62,299 nt of DNA from Streptomyces melanogenes. GTDB taxonomy: Bacteria > Actinomycetota > Actinomycetes > Streptomycetales > Streptomycetaceae. The notes beneath the pieces are model-generated. The model was not told where the DNA came from. It saw nothing but the letters and a program-made list of their open reading frames with translations, and made no database searches. Position numbers and translations under genes: made by a program. How positions within the stretch are numbered: the first letter of the stretch is position 1; each line of letters starts with the position of its first letter. Location of the stretch: the NCBI RefSeq assembly GCF_014649795.1, contig NZ_BMTS01000032.1:1-62299 (forward strand), read 5' to 3'. Shown here one piece after another: positions 1 to 8,586 of this stretch.

Positions 1-335
1 TCGTGGTAGGGGGCCGCGATGTCCAGCCAGGCACGCAGCACCCCCGCCAGGCGCGCCTCCAGATCGCTCTCGCGGTCCAGGACGTCGCGGACCGCCGCCT
101 GGTGTTCGGCGGCGATCCGGTCGTAGAACCCCTGGATCAGGTGTTCCTTGCCCGCGAAGTAGTAGTACGCGTTGCCGACCGAGACCCCGGCCTCTTTGGC
201 GATGGCCCGCATGGTCGTCTTGTCGTAACCCAGCTCCTGGAACAACCGCATCGCGGTCTCCAGGATCAGGGTGCGGGTCTGCTCGCCCTTGGCGGGACCC
301 TGCTCGCTCTGCGGGACCTGGTTCTCTGCTGGCAC
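1..335 (-). CDS. TetR-family transcriptional regulator (partial, C-terminus outside window)
   Basis: The N-terminal DNA-binding part of a TetR repressor. After a short polar leader the translation reads EQTRTLILETAMRLFQELG, then a helix-turn-helix with MRAIAKEAGVSVGNAYYYF followed by a GKEHLIQGFYDR segment, which is the classical TetR signature. GTG at 335 is the only start downstream of an in-frame stop (TAG, 347-345). The gene follows the MFS exporter on the same strand after about 25 bp, so the two are probably co-transcribed. The ligand-binding half lies beyond base 1, so its effector cannot be guessed. Confidence 0.85.
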   Translation of the reverse strand, partial: MPAENQVPQSEQGPAKGEQTRTLILETAMRLFQELGYDKTTMRAIAKEAGVSVGNAYYYFAGKEHLIQGFYDRIAAEHQAAVRDVLDRESDLEARLAGVLRAWLDIAAPYH

Positions 336-360
336 GCCAAGAGCCTACGCATGACCGCGG

Positions 361-1596
361 TCAGGCTTCAGCCCGGGTGAGGACGGGAGTGTCCTGCACC
401 GGGCGGCCGAACTGGCGCACCCCCGGCACCGCCGCCGTCGCCAGACAGGCCCCGCCCACCACCAGCGCGGCGGCCAGCAGCGGCACTTCGGGCCCCCAGG
501 CGTCGGCGGCCAGCGGCCCGAGCGCGTACCCGACGGGCATCGCCGCCAGCGAGAGCAGCCAGTCGTACGAGGTCACGCGGGCCAGCGCGTGGCCGGGGAT
601 GGCCGACTGCACCGCGGTCTCCCAGACCGGCGAGAGGAAGCCGAGCCCGAGCTGGGCGATGCCGTACGCGGCGATGCAGACCGGCGCCGGGGCGGAGAGC
701 GCAAGGAGGGTGAGCGGCAGGGCGTAGGTGGCCAGGCCCAGATTGGCCGTCAGGATGGGGCGCCTGGGCCGGGCGCGCCCGGCGAGCAGCGAGCCGAGCA
801 GCAGGCCGACCGCGCCCGCCTGCATGAACGCCAGCCAGAACCCCTTGCCGTCGAACTGCTCGAAGGCGATGGCCGGTCCCAGCGTCATCAGGACGGCGGC
901 GGCGCCGTTCCACGCGGAGTGGGCGAACAGGCTGGTCCAGTACCAGTCCCGCGACCGCATCTCGCCCCAGCCCTCCTTGAGGTCGGCGGCGAGCGAGCGC
1001 CGGACCAGCGGCACGTGCCGCACCCGGATCGAGGTCAGCAGAGCCGCGCTGACCGCGAAGGAGGCAGAGTCCAGCACGAAGGCCCAGCCAGGTCCGGCGG
1101 TCAGGATGAGCACGGCCGCGAGCGCCGGGCCGCCCAGCCGGGTGGCGCTGCTGACCACGCCCATCAGGGCGTTGGCGCGCCGCCGGTTCTCCTCCTCGAC
1201 CGTGCTGGTGATCAGCGGCGCCATCGCGGGCATCGCGAAGGCGGAGGCGCAGCCGCCGATCGCCTCGGCGAGCGCGATCTGCCACAGCCGCGGGTCCCCG
1301 CCGAGCAGCTCGATGCCCACGAAGAGCTGGGTGGCGCAGCGGACGAGGTCGGTGCCGAGCGCGACCGTACGGGCGTTGACGCGGTCGCCCATGACGCCGC
1401 CGAACGGCAGGAGCAGCAGCTTGGGGACCATCGAACAGGCGAGCACGATCGCCAGCTTGGCGGTGGAGCCGGTCGCCATGAAGACGGCGAGGCTGAGCGC
1501 GGCCGGGATCACGGCGTCGCCGAGCAGGGACAGGGAGCGGCCGATGAAGAGCAGCCGGAACGCGCGCGTGCGCAGGGGATGCGGCAGTGGTGGCAT
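361..1596 (-). CDS. MFS transporter, probable drug exporter
   Basis: A polytopic inner-membrane protein of about 411 aa with roughly 12 hydrophobic segments. It begins with a typical MFS first helix (FRLLFIGRSLSLLGDAV) and carries the loop 2-3 motif GDRVNARTV. Composition and length fit the enterobactin/macrolide-exporter type MFS group. I chose ATG at 1596; an in-frame TTG nine bases upstream (1605) is possible, and neither has a good ribosome binding site. A MarR gene is divergent, with three palindromes between them, which suggests direct repression of this exporter. Substrate unknown. Confidence 0.85.
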   Translation of the reverse strand: MPPLPHPLRTRAFRLLFIGRSLSLLGDAVIPAALSLAVFMATGSTAKLAIVLACSMVPKLLLLPFGGVMGDRVNARTVALGTDLVRCATQLFVGIELLGGDPRLWQIALAEAIGGCASAFAMPAMAPLITSTVEEENRRRANALMGVVSSATRLGGPALAAVLILTAGPGWAFVLDSASFAVSAALLTSIRVRHVPLVRRSLAADLKEGWGEMRSRDWYWTSLFAHSAWNGAAAVLMTLGPAIAFEQFDGKGFWLAFMQAGAVGLLLGSLLAGRARPRRPILTANLGLATYALPLTLLALSAPAPVCIAAYGIAQLGLGFLSPVWETAVQSAIPGHALARVTSYDWLLSLAAMPVGYALGPLAADAWGPEVPLLAAALVVGGACLATAAVPGVRQFGRPVQDTPVLTRAEA

Positions 1597-1610
1597 GCCT
1601 CGCAATCTAT

Positions 1611-1653
1611 TTCGGTGCCGAATAATTCGTCAACGAAATATTTCGCGGCCGAA
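1611..1653. promoter_or_regulatory. Three tandem TTCG-N4-CGAA palindromes, probable MarR operators
   Basis: TTCGGTGCCGAA (1611-1622), TTCGTCAACGAA (1626-1637) and TTCGCGGCCGAA (1642-1653) lie in series between the divergent MFS and MarR genes. Their centres are 15 and 16 bp apart. The AT-rich linkers stand out against the surrounding GC-rich DNA and may hold both promoters. Assignment to the adjacent MarR protein is inference from position. Confidence 0.6.
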
Positions 1654-1690
1654 GGGGCAGGTCGGGCTGTCGCGTACGTACGATCAGGAC

Positions 1691-2206
1691 ATGGAGAGCG
1701 CAGACAGAGCCGAGGAGCAGCGGGACTGGACCGACGGGCACGTGGAGCAGTGGCTGCCGGTGCTGCCGGGGCTCGACCCGGTGGTCGAGGGCGCGGTGAC
1801 GCGGATGAAGAAGCTCTCCGTCCACCTCCAGCGCGTACGGGAGCAGTCCCTGGTCGACTTCGCGCTCGACCGGCCGGAGTTCGACACGCTGCACAAGCTG
1901 GCGGGGCGTGGGGGTACGGCGACGCCGTCGCAGCTCGCCACGGACCTGGACCTGGCGCCCGCGTCCGTCACGGGCCGCCTCGACGCGCTGGAGCGGCGCG
2001 GGTTCCTGCGCCGGACGCCCTCCACGACGGACCGGCGACGGGTCCACGTCGAGCTGACCGAGTCGGGTCGGGCGACGTGGCGGGGGGCGATGGACATGCT
2101 GGGGGACGAGGAGTCGCGGGTGCTGGGGGCGTTGTCGCGGGGCGAGCAGGAAGCACTCAACGACATGTTGCGGCGGATCATGGTGCTCGCGGAAGCGCGG
2201 GGCTGA
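1691..2206 (+). CDS. MarR-family transcriptional regulator
   Basis: A 171-aa winged-helix regulator. The middle contains the DNA-recognition region (GTATPSQLATDLDLAPASVTGRL, about residues 75-100, quoted here only as its position) followed by the wing DRRRVHVELTESGR, both diagnostic of MarR. ATG at 1691 is the start. It is divergent from the MFS exporter and probably represses both genes through the three palindromes between them; ligand unknown. The stop is followed almost at once by a dispersed repeat and a long hairpin that separates it from the converging sdh operon. Confidence 0.9.
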   Translation: MESADRAEEQRDWTDGHVEQWLPVLPGLDPVVEGAVTRMKKLSVHLQRVREQSLVDFALDRPEFDTLHKLAGRGGTATPSQLATDLDLAPASVTGRLDALERRGFLRRTPSTTDRRRVHVELTESGRATWRGAMDMLGDEESRVLGALSRGEQEALNDMLRRIMVLAEARG

Positions 2207-2229
2207 GCGCTGGACGTGGGGCGACCATT

Positions 2230-2257
2230 AGGGGCGCGGGGAACTGCGCGACCAGCC
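2230..2257 (-). repeat. Dispersed 3'-end repeat, copy 1
   Basis: Contains GGGGAACTGCGCGACCAGCC on the + strand, the core of an element found 13 times in this window. Read on the minus strand it lies just beyond the sdhB terminator, preceded by a TCGTCTGCGGGCC segment that accompanies most copies. Confidence 0.85.
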
Positions 2258-2284
2258 CACGACGGCCCGCAGACGAGCAACTAG

Positions 2285-2339
2285 GCGGTACGCGAAAGGC
2301 CCCGCCTCCCGGAAGGGAAGCGGGGCCTACGCGTACCGC
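2285..2339. terminator. Long bidirectional hairpin between marR-type gene and sdhB
   Basis: Outer arms GCGGTACGCG (2285-2294) and CGCGTACCGC (2330-2339) enclose inner arms AGGCCCCGC (2297-2305) and GCGGGGCCT (2320-2328). It sits between two converging genes and can serve both. There is no T-run, as is usual for Streptomyces terminators. Confidence 0.8.
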
Positions 2340-2347
2340 TCAGGGAA

Positions 2348-3106
2348 TCAGAAGCGGCGCGTGATCAGCGCACGCTTGACTTCCTGGATCGCCTTCGTGA
2401 CCTCGATGCCGCGCGGGCACGCGTCCGTGCAGTTGAACGTGGTGCGGCAGCGCCACACGCCGTCCTTGTCGTTCAGGATCTCCAGGCGCTGCTCCCCGGC
2501 CTCGTCACGCGAGTCGAAGATGAAGCGGTGCGCGTTGACGATCGCCGCCGGGCCGAAGTACTGGCCGTCGTTCCAGAACACCGGGCACGACGAGGTGCAC
2601 GCGGCGCACAGGATGCACTTGGTGGTGTCGTCGAAGCGCTCGCGGTCCTCGGCGGACTGCAGCCGCTCACGCGTCGGCTCGTTGCCCTTCGTGACGAGGA
2701 AGGGCATCACGTCGCGGTACGCCTGGAAGAACGGGTCCATGTCCACGACCAGGTCCTTCAGGACCGTCAGGCCCTTGATGGCCTCGACCGTGATCGGCTT
2801 CTCCGGGTTCAGGTCCTTGATCAGCGTCTTGCAGGCGAGCCTGTTCTTGCCGTTGATCCGCATGGCGTCCGAACCGCAGATGCCGTGCGCGCACGAGCGC
2901 CGGAAGGTCAGCGAGCCGTCCAGTTCCCACTTGATCTTGTGGAGACCGTCGAGCACGCGCTCCTTCGGGTCGATCTCGACCTGGAAGTCCTGCCAGGTGG
3001 CCTCGTCCGAGATCTCCGGGTTGAACCGGCGGATCCGGAAGGTGACCGTGATGTACGGGGAGTCGGCGAAGCCCGCCTCCGCCTTTTCCAGAGTGGGGGT
3101 GGCCAT
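2348..3106 (-). CDS. sdhB: Succinate dehydrogenase iron-sulfur subunit
   Basis: Electron-transfer subunit of complex II, passing electrons from FAD in SdhA to menaquinone at the membrane anchor. The 252-aa protein has all three cluster sites: 2Fe-2S ligands C72, C77, D80 and C92 (the aspartate variant also seen in E. coli SdhB), 4Fe-4S C164-C167-C170 with C230, and 3Fe-4S C174, C220 and C226. Last gene of sdhCDAB; its ATG overlaps the sdhA stop as TGATG, which indicates translational coupling. Confidence 0.97.
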   Translation of the reverse strand: MATPTLEKAEAGFADSPYITVTFRIRRFNPEISDEATWQDFQVEIDPKERVLDGLHKIKWELDGSLTFRRSCAHGICGSDAMRINGKNRLACKTLIKDLNPEKPITVEAIKGLTVLKDLVVDMDPFFQAYRDVMPFLVTKGNEPTRERLQSAEDRERFDDTTKCILCAACTSSCPVFWNDGQYFGPAAIVNAHRFIFDSRDEAGEQRLEILNDKDGVWRCRTTFNCTDACPRGIEVTKAIQEVKRALITRRF

Positions 3107-4860
3107 CAGTACTTACGCTCCATCGGCTGGTAGCGGGTCTGGACGACGGGCTTGTAGTCGAGTCGGATCGAGTCCTTGCCGCCGTCCGCGACCTCGCGGT
3201 ACGCCATGGTGTGGCGCATGAAGTTGACGTCGTCGCGGTTGGGGTAGTCCTCGCGGTAGTGACCGCCGCGGGACTCCTTGCGCGCCAGGGCCGAGACGGC
3301 CATGACCTCGGCCAGGTCGAGCAGGTTGCCCAGCTCGATGGCTTCCAGGAGGTCGGTGTTGAACCGCTTGCCCTTGTCCTGGACCGAGACGTTCTTGTAG
3401 CGCTCGCGGAGCTCCGCGATCTTCTCCACGGCCGTCTTGATCGTCTGCTCGGTGCGGAAGACCATGACGTTGGCGTCCATGGTCTCCTGCAGCTCCTTGC
3501 GGATCACCGCGACCCGCTCGGTGCCGGTCGACGACAGCAGGTTCTTGACCTGCGTCTCCACCAGCTCCGCCGGGTTCTCCGGAAGCTCGACGTAGTCGTG
3601 CTTGGCGGCGTACTCGGCGGCGGCGATGCCGGAGCGCTTGCCGAAGACGTTGATGTCGAGCAGCGAGTTGGTGCCCAGGCGGTTGGCGCCGTGCACCGAT
3701 ACGCAGGCGACCTCGCCGGCTGCGTACAGGCCCGGGACGACGGTGGTGTTGTCCGCCAGGACCTCACCCTCGACGTTGGTCGGGATGCCACCCATGGCGT
3801 AGTGCGCGGTGGGCTGGATCGGGATCGGGTCCGTGTACGGCTCGATGCCCAGGTACGTGCGCGCGAACTCGGTGATGTCCGGGAGCTTGGCGTCCAGCTG
3901 CTCCGGCGGGAGGTGCGTGAGGTCGAGGTAGACGTGGTCGCCCTCGGGACCGCAGCCGCGGCCCTCACGGATCTCCGTGTAGATGGAGCGGGACACGACG
4001 TCACGGGACGCGAGGTCCTTCATGACCGGCGCGTACTTCTCCATGAAGCGCTCGCCGTCCTTGTTGCGGAGGATGCCGCCCTCACCGCGGGCGCCCTCCG
4101 TCAGCAGGATGCCCATGCGCCAGATGCCCGTCGGGTGGAACTGGAAGAACTCCATGTCCTCCAGCGGCAGACCACGGCGGTAGCAGGCGGCCTGGCCGTC
4201 ACCGGTCAGGGTGTGCGCGTTGGAGGTCACCTTGAAGAACTTGCCGGTGCCGCCGGACGCGTAGATCACGGACTTCGCCTGGAAGACGTGGATCTCGCCG
4301 GTCGCGAGCTCGTACGCCACCACACCGGCGGACGTCTTGACGCCGTCGACCTCGGTGATGAGCTGGTCGAGCACGTAGAACTCGTTGAAGAACTCCACGC
4401 CCTCCTTGACGCAGTTCTGGTACAGCGTCTGGAGGATCATGTGGCCGGTGCGGTCCGCGGCGTAGCAGGACCGGCGGACCGGGGCCTCGCCGTGGTTGCG
4501 CGAGTGGCCGCCGAAGCGGCGCTGGTCGATGGTGCCGTCCGGGGTGCGGTTGAACGGCAGGCCCATCTTCTCCAGGTCGAGGACCGCGTCGATGGCCTCC
4601 TTCGCCAGGATCTCGGCGGCGTCCTGGTCGACCAGGTAGTCACCGCCCTTGACCGTGTCGAAGGTGTGCCACTCCCAGTTGTCCTCCTCCACGTTGGCGA
4701 GCGCGGCGGCCATGCCGCCCTGCGCCGCGCCCGTGTGGGAGCGGGTGGGGTAGAGCTTCGTCAGCACCGCGGTGCGGCTGCGCTTCGTCGCCTCGATGGC
4801 GGCGCGCATACCGGCGCCACCGGCGCCGACGATGACGGTGTCGTACTTGTGGATCTTCAT
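3106..4860 (-). CDS. sdhA: Succinate dehydrogenase flavoprotein subunit
   Basis: Catalytic subunit oxidising succinate to fumarate on the cytoplasmic face of the membrane. The 584-aa protein has an N-terminal dinucleotide fold (VGAGGAG, residues 11-17), the covalent-FAD histidine H42 in RSHTGAAQGG, and the C-terminal FAD-contacting HGANRLGTNSLLD block. Length is normal for the family. It lies between sdhD and sdhB in one operon, 31 bp after sdhD, and overlaps sdhB by one base. Confidence 0.97.
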   Translation of the reverse strand: MKIHKYDTVIVGAGGAGMRAAIEATKRSRTAVLTKLYPTRSHTGAAQGGMAAALANVEEDNWEWHTFDTVKGGDYLVDQDAAEILAKEAIDAVLDLEKMGLPFNRTPDGTIDQRRFGGHSRNHGEAPVRRSCYAADRTGHMILQTLYQNCVKEGVEFFNEFYVLDQLITEVDGVKTSAGVVAYELATGEIHVFQAKSVIYASGGTGKFFKVTSNAHTLTGDGQAACYRRGLPLEDMEFFQFHPTGIWRMGILLTEGARGEGGILRNKDGERFMEKYAPVMKDLASRDVVSRSIYTEIREGRGCGPEGDHVYLDLTHLPPEQLDAKLPDITEFARTYLGIEPYTDPIPIQPTAHYAMGGIPTNVEGEVLADNTTVVPGLYAAGEVACVSVHGANRLGTNSLLDINVFGKRSGIAAAEYAAKHDYVELPENPAELVETQVKNLLSSTGTERVAVIRKELQETMDANVMVFRTEQTIKTAVEKIAELRERYKNVSVQDKGKRFNTDLLEAIELGNLLDLAEVMAVSALARKESRGGHYREDYPNRDDVNFMRHTMAYREVADGGKDSIRLDYKPVVQTRYQPMERKY

Positions 4861-4891
4861 CAGAGAATTCCTCAGTCCCTCAGCCCGTGGC

Positions 4892-5368
4892 CTAGCGGAT
4901 GTTCGGGTCGAAGGTGAAGATCACCAGCGTGCCCAGCAGGACGGTGAACACCGTGGCGGTGTAGAGCAGCATCTTCAGCCAGAAGCGGGTGTTGTCCCGC
5001 TGCGCGTAGTCGTTGATGACCGTGCGCAGGCCGTTGGCGCCGTGCAGCATCGCCAGCCACAGCATGGCCAGGTCCCAGACCTGCCAGAACGGGTTGGCCC
5101 AGCGGCCCGCCACGAAGGCGAAGCCGATCTTGGAGACGCCGCCGTCGAGCACCAGCTGGATGCACAGGTGGGTGACGACGAGGACGACCAGGACGACGCC
5201 GGACAGCCGCATGAAGAGCCAGCCGTACAGCTCGAAGTTGGTGCGGGTCGACTTCGGCGTCTTCTTGGTCCGCTTGCGCGGGGCCTCGATGAGCGGCGCG
5301 GGGTTGTCGGCGTCGTACAGGCCGGTGGCCTCGACCTCGCCGATCGCGGAAGTGGTTTCGGCAGACAT
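4892..5368 (-). CDS. sdhD: Succinate dehydrogenase hydrophobic membrane anchor subunit
   Basis: A 158-aa small anchor with a polar N-terminal 45 residues (RKRTKKTPKSTRT) followed by three transmembrane helices. The conserved THLCIQLVLDGG and LHGANGLRTVINDY stretches carry the histidines that in this family contribute to haem and quinone binding. ATG at 5368 starts eight bases after the sdhC stop. With SdhC it holds the SdhAB dimer to the membrane. Confidence 0.9.
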   Translation of the reverse strand: MSAETTSAIGEVEATGLYDADNPAPLIEAPRKRTKKTPKSTRTNFELYGWLFMRLSGVVLVVLVVTHLCIQLVLDGGVSKIGFAFVAGRWANPFWQVWDLAMLWLAMLHGANGLRTVINDYAQRDNTRFWLKMLLYTATVFTVLLGTLVIFTFDPNIR

Positions 5369-5376
5369 GTCAGTCC

Positions 5377-5757
5377 TCAGCTCCCGAACAGTTCGCGGGC
5401 GGCGTGACCGAGCACCGGGTACAGCGCTCCGGCCATCAGAATCAGCCAGGTGATCACGACGGACCACAGCATCTGCTTCTGGTAGCGGGGGCCCTTGGCC
5501 CAGAAGTCGACCGCGATGATGCGGAGACCGTTGAGCGCGTGGAAGAGGATGGCGGCGACGAGGCCGTACTCCAAAAGAGCCACGATGGGCGTCTTGTAGG
5601 TAGCGACGACCTTGTCGTAGTCCTCGGGGGAGACACGCACGAGGGCGGTGTCGAGGACATGGACGAACAGGAAGAAGAAGATGAGGACACCGGTGACTCG
5701 ATGAGCCACCCACGACCACATGCCTTCCCGGCCGCGGTACAGCGTTCCAGCCGGCAC
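5377..5757 (-). CDS. sdhC: Succinate dehydrogenase cytochrome b556 subunit
   Basis: A 126-aa anchor subunit with three transmembrane helices. The signature SWVAHRVTGVLIFFF, the haem-ligand region HVLDTALV and the FHALNGLRIIAVD motif identify SdhC. GTG at 5757 is the start, supported by GGAGGG eight bases upstream. First gene of sdhCDAB; the operon promoter should lie in the 5758-5973 gap, in which I see no clear regulator site. Confidence 0.92.
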   Translation of the reverse strand: MPAGTLYRGREGMWSWVAHRVTGVLIFFFLFVHVLDTALVRVSPEDYDKVVATYKTPIVALLEYGLVAAILFHALNGLRIIAVDFWAKGPRYQKQMLWSVVITWLILMAGALYPVLGHAARELFGS

Positions 5758-5973
5758 GGAAAAACCCTCCGGGAGCGGGGACTAGGGCCGGCCGGCTTGA
5801 CTGTCGGTCTGACCCGGCCGGGTACGGTCCACCGGCCCCGGTCATCGTAGCGACGAGATGTCGGTTCGTTCGCGCGGGGTCCTCAGGTGTGATCAAACAG
5901 GCAATCAATCTGCCACGGACGGGCTACGGACGGGCCCGGACGGGCCGTCATGGGGCCGGTGGTGGGGGCGGGT

Positions 5974-6711
5974 TCAGCGGGGTGCGCCCGCCGTGTCCGG
6001 TTCCGGGTGGTTGGTCAGGAGATGGGTGAGTCGGGCACGGGCGAGTCGCCGCAGCTCCTCGGCGGCGATGGCCCGCTCCTCGTCCTGCTCGTTGGTCATC
6101 CGCACCCGGATTCCCCCGAGCATCTCGTTCAGGTGTTCGGTGGGGCGTCGCCCCTCCAGGCAGATCACGAAGGCGTGCCCGAACCGGCTCTCGTACGCGG
6201 CGTGCGCGGCCCGCAGCGCGGTGTGGGCCGCCGACGGGGCCGTGGGGTCCAGGCCCGGCGAGCGCTCGTCGGCAAGGGCCTCGGTGAGGTCGTCGTGCGC
6301 GAGGTCGTAGCTGGCCTCGTCGGCCGCGGCGAGCAGCGCGTCCAAATCCGGGTAGGGGCGGTGGGCGGCCACCCGCAGGGCCCAGCGGCGGCTGGCGCAG
6401 CACCCGAGCAGCACGGCCTCGGCGGCCGCCTCGGGGGCGTGGTTGAACCGTACGAGCCCGTCCTCGACCGGCTCGTACGGGCCCGGGATGACCGGGTTGG
6501 TGTAGGCCTGCTCCGATACGGCCGGGCGGCCTGTGGGGCGGGGAGTGTGATGAAGTGGCGGCGGTCGCTTCCGGGGGCCGGCGTGGGAATCGCTGGACAG
6601 CGTGGGCTCCTCGAACGAACGACGAACGGCGGCCGGCGACGGCTTCGTGCGGGCGCCGGCGGAGAGACAGCAGAGAGGCGGGAGGTGAAGAAGAGGTGGG
6701 AGTGCCGCCAC
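5974..6711 (-). CDS. OHCU decarboxylase-like protein with unusual N-terminal extension
   Basis: The last 170 residues match 2-oxo-4-hydroxy-4-carboxy-5-ureidoimidazoline decarboxylase, the final step of urate-to-allantoin conversion: LLGCCASRRWALRVAAHRPY, a DEASYDL segment and ESRFGHAFVICL are characteristic. No ATG, GTG or TTG lies close to this domain. The nearest start is GTG at 6711, which adds about 75 residues rich in proline and arginine and lacking any recognisable domain. That extension may be real, or may hide a rare start codon or a frameshift. It faces away from the GH20 gene. Confidence 0.7.
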   Translation of the reverse strand: MAALPPLLHLPPLCCLSAGARTKPSPAAVRRSFEEPTLSSDSHAGPRKRPPPLHHTPRPTGRPAVSEQAYTNPVIPGPYEPVEDGLVRFNHAPEAAAEAVLLGCCASRRWALRVAAHRPYPDLDALLAAADEASYDLAHDDLTEALADERSPGLDPTAPSAAHTALRAAHAAYESRFGHAFVICLEGRRPTEHLNEMLGGIRVRMTNEQDEERAIAAEELRRLARARLTHLLTNHPEPDTAGAPR

Positions 6712-6853
6712 GCTATCGAGGCCCGGTGGAGGGTGTCCGACGGTCGCGCGAATTTCACCCGGACGTGAGGGGTGAGGTGCGCATGGTGGACGCCTCCCGG
6801 GTCCCTCGCCTCGCCTTCGCCGTGGTTGTTCCCGTATGGGAGGATTCAGAGTG

Positions 6854-8497
6854 ATGTCGCAGTCCAGGAGTGCCGGCGGCGCCGACGGCGCCCGCGGTGA
6901 CCGGACGGCCCGGATCGGCCGGGGCGCCCTGGTGGCACGCGTCGCCGTCGCGGCGGCGGCCGCCCTCGTGCTCACCGTGCTGGTCTGGCCCGAGGACGAC
7001 ACCCACGGCGGCCACGGCGGCCGCCTCGATCCGAAACCGGGCGCCTCCTCCTCGCCCGCCCAGATCTACCCGCTCTCCTCGCCGCCCCGCACGATCCCCT
7101 CCGTACGGCAGCACGAGCCCGCCCGCGGCCCCGGCTTCCGGCCCGTCGCGGCCACCCGCGTCGTCGTGCCCACCGGCAGTGAGGCGCTCGCTGACGAGGC
7201 GCAGCTGCTCGCGGAGGAGCTCGACAAGGAGTACGCGCAGGGCGCGGCGCCCCGGCCCGGGGACATCGAGCTGGCCCTGGACCCGAAGGCCAAGGCCACC
7301 CCCGAGTCGTACACGCTGACCGCCCGCGAGCGGACCGTGCGGATCACCGGCCCCGACGAGGCCGGGGTCTTCTACGGCACCCGCACCCTCAAGCAGGCGC
7401 TGCGCGACGGCGGGGTGATGCCCGAGGGCGTCGTCGAGGACTGGCCCGACCGCCCCCAGCGCGGCCTCAACCTGGACATCGCCCGCAAGCCGTTCACGGC
7501 GGGCTGGATCGAGGCCCGGCTGCGCGAGATGGCCGACCTGAAGATGAACCAGCTCGGGCTGCACTTCTCCGACGACCAGGGCTTCCGTATCGAGTCCGCC
7601 TCGCACCCCGAGGTCGTCTCGCGCGACCACCTCAGCAAGCGCGAGGTCGAGCGGATCGTGGCGCTCGCCCGGCGGCTGCACATCGAGGTGGTCCCCGAGA
7701 TCGACTCGCCGGGCCACCTGGGCGCGGTGATCAAGGCCCACCCGGCGCTCGGGCTGCGCAGCGCCACCGGCCGCACCGTCCAGGGCGCGGTCGACATAGC
7801 GAACCCGGAGGCGGCGCGGTTCGTCGACGACCTGCTGCGCGAGTACGCGGACCTGTTCCCCGGCGCCTACTGGCACCTCGGCGGCGACGAGTACCTCGCC
7901 CTGATGGCCAAGAACCCCGAGGCCACCTACCCGGGCCTGGCCGCCGCCGCGCGCGCCAAGTACGGCCCCAAGGGCGACATAGCGGACCTGGCGACCGGCT
8001 GGCTCAACGACCGGGCGGCGACGCTGCGCCCGTACGGCAAGAAGTTCAAGGCCTGGAACGACGGCTACTTCAAGGGCACCTCCGTCGCCCCCGACCGGGC
8101 CCGCGAGGTCGAGTACTGGACCGGCAAGGAGCTCGGCGCCCGCCCGCCGGAGGAGTACCTCGCCGAGGGCCGCAAGACGGTCAACCTCAACGACGAGTAC
8201 CTGTACTACGTCCTGGGCGAGCCCAACGCCTTCAAGTACCCCACCGGGCGGCGCATCTACCAGGAGTGGACGCCGCTGGTGCTGCGCGGCACCAGGCCCG
8301 TCGCCGCCCGCTACTCCGACCAGGTGCTCGGCGCCCGGTTCGCCGTCTGGTGCGACTACGCCGACGCCCAGACCCAGGACCAGGTGGCCCGCGGCATCCG
8401 GATGCCGCTGCGCGCCACCGCCCAGAAGCTGTGGGACCCGCGCACGCCGGCCGTGGACTGGGAGGAGTTCAAGGAGCTCGCCGACAAGCTGGGGTGA
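6854..8497 (+). CDS. Membrane-anchored GH20 beta-N-acetylhexosaminidase
   Basis: Releases terminal N-acetylglucosamine from chitin or cell-wall glycans outside the cell. The 547-aa protein has an N-terminal signal-anchor helix (about residues 25-43), a GH20b domain ending near GVFYGTRTLKQAL, then the catalytic barrel from RGLNLDIARK. The catalytic Asp-Glu pair is D345-E346 in WHLGGDEYL, preceded by the conserved EIDSPGHLGAVIKAHP. GGGAGG at 6838-6843 precedes both GTG 6851 and ATG 6854. I saw no DasR-type operator upstream. Confidence 0.9.
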   Translation: MSQSRSAGGADGARGDRTARIGRGALVARVAVAAAAALVLTVLVWPEDDTHGGHGGRLDPKPGASSSPAQIYPLSSPPRTIPSVRQHEPARGPGFRPVAATRVVVPTGSEALADEAQLLAEELDKEYAQGAAPRPGDIELALDPKAKATPESYTLTARERTVRITGPDEAGVFYGTRTLKQALRDGGVMPEGVVEDWPDRPQRGLNLDIARKPFTAGWIEARLREMADLKMNQLGLHFSDDQGFRIESASHPEVVSRDHLSKREVERIVALARRLHIEVVPEIDSPGHLGAVIKAHPALGLRSATGRTVQGAVDIANPEAARFVDDLLREYADLFPGAYWHLGGDEYLALMAKNPEATYPGLAAAARAKYGPKGDIADLATGWLNDRAATLRPYGKKFKAWNDGYFKGTSVAPDRAREVEYWTGKELGARPPEEYLAEGRKTVNLNDEYLYYVLGEPNAFKYPTGRRIYQEWTPLVLRGTRPVAARYSDQVLGARFAVWCDYADAQTQDQVARGIRMPLRATAQKLWDPRTPAVDWEEFKELADKLG

Positions 8498-8534
8498 GCT
8501 CCCGCCAGGCCCCGGCCGTCAGGCTGGGGTGAGC
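8488..8534. repeat. Short direct duplication at the 3' end of the GH20 gene
   Basis: GCTGGGGTGAGC occurs at 8488-8499, across the stop codon, and again at 8523-8534, 35 bp later. Both are followed by a CAGGCCCCGGC block. It looks like a recent small tandem duplication of the gene's last codons and 3' flank. Confidence 0.6.
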
Positions 8535-8586
8535 CCCGTCAGGCCCCGGCTGTGACAATTCCGGCCGCCCGTGCGCAGAACAGACC

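Noticed and set aside
2327..2340. CTACGCGTACCGCT as a nucleoside operator
   Set aside because: It is the right arm of the long marR-sdhB hairpin and lacks the second half of the operator.
6712..6853. DasR-type operator before the hexosaminidase gene
   Set aside because: No sequence resembling the DasR palindrome was seen in this gap.
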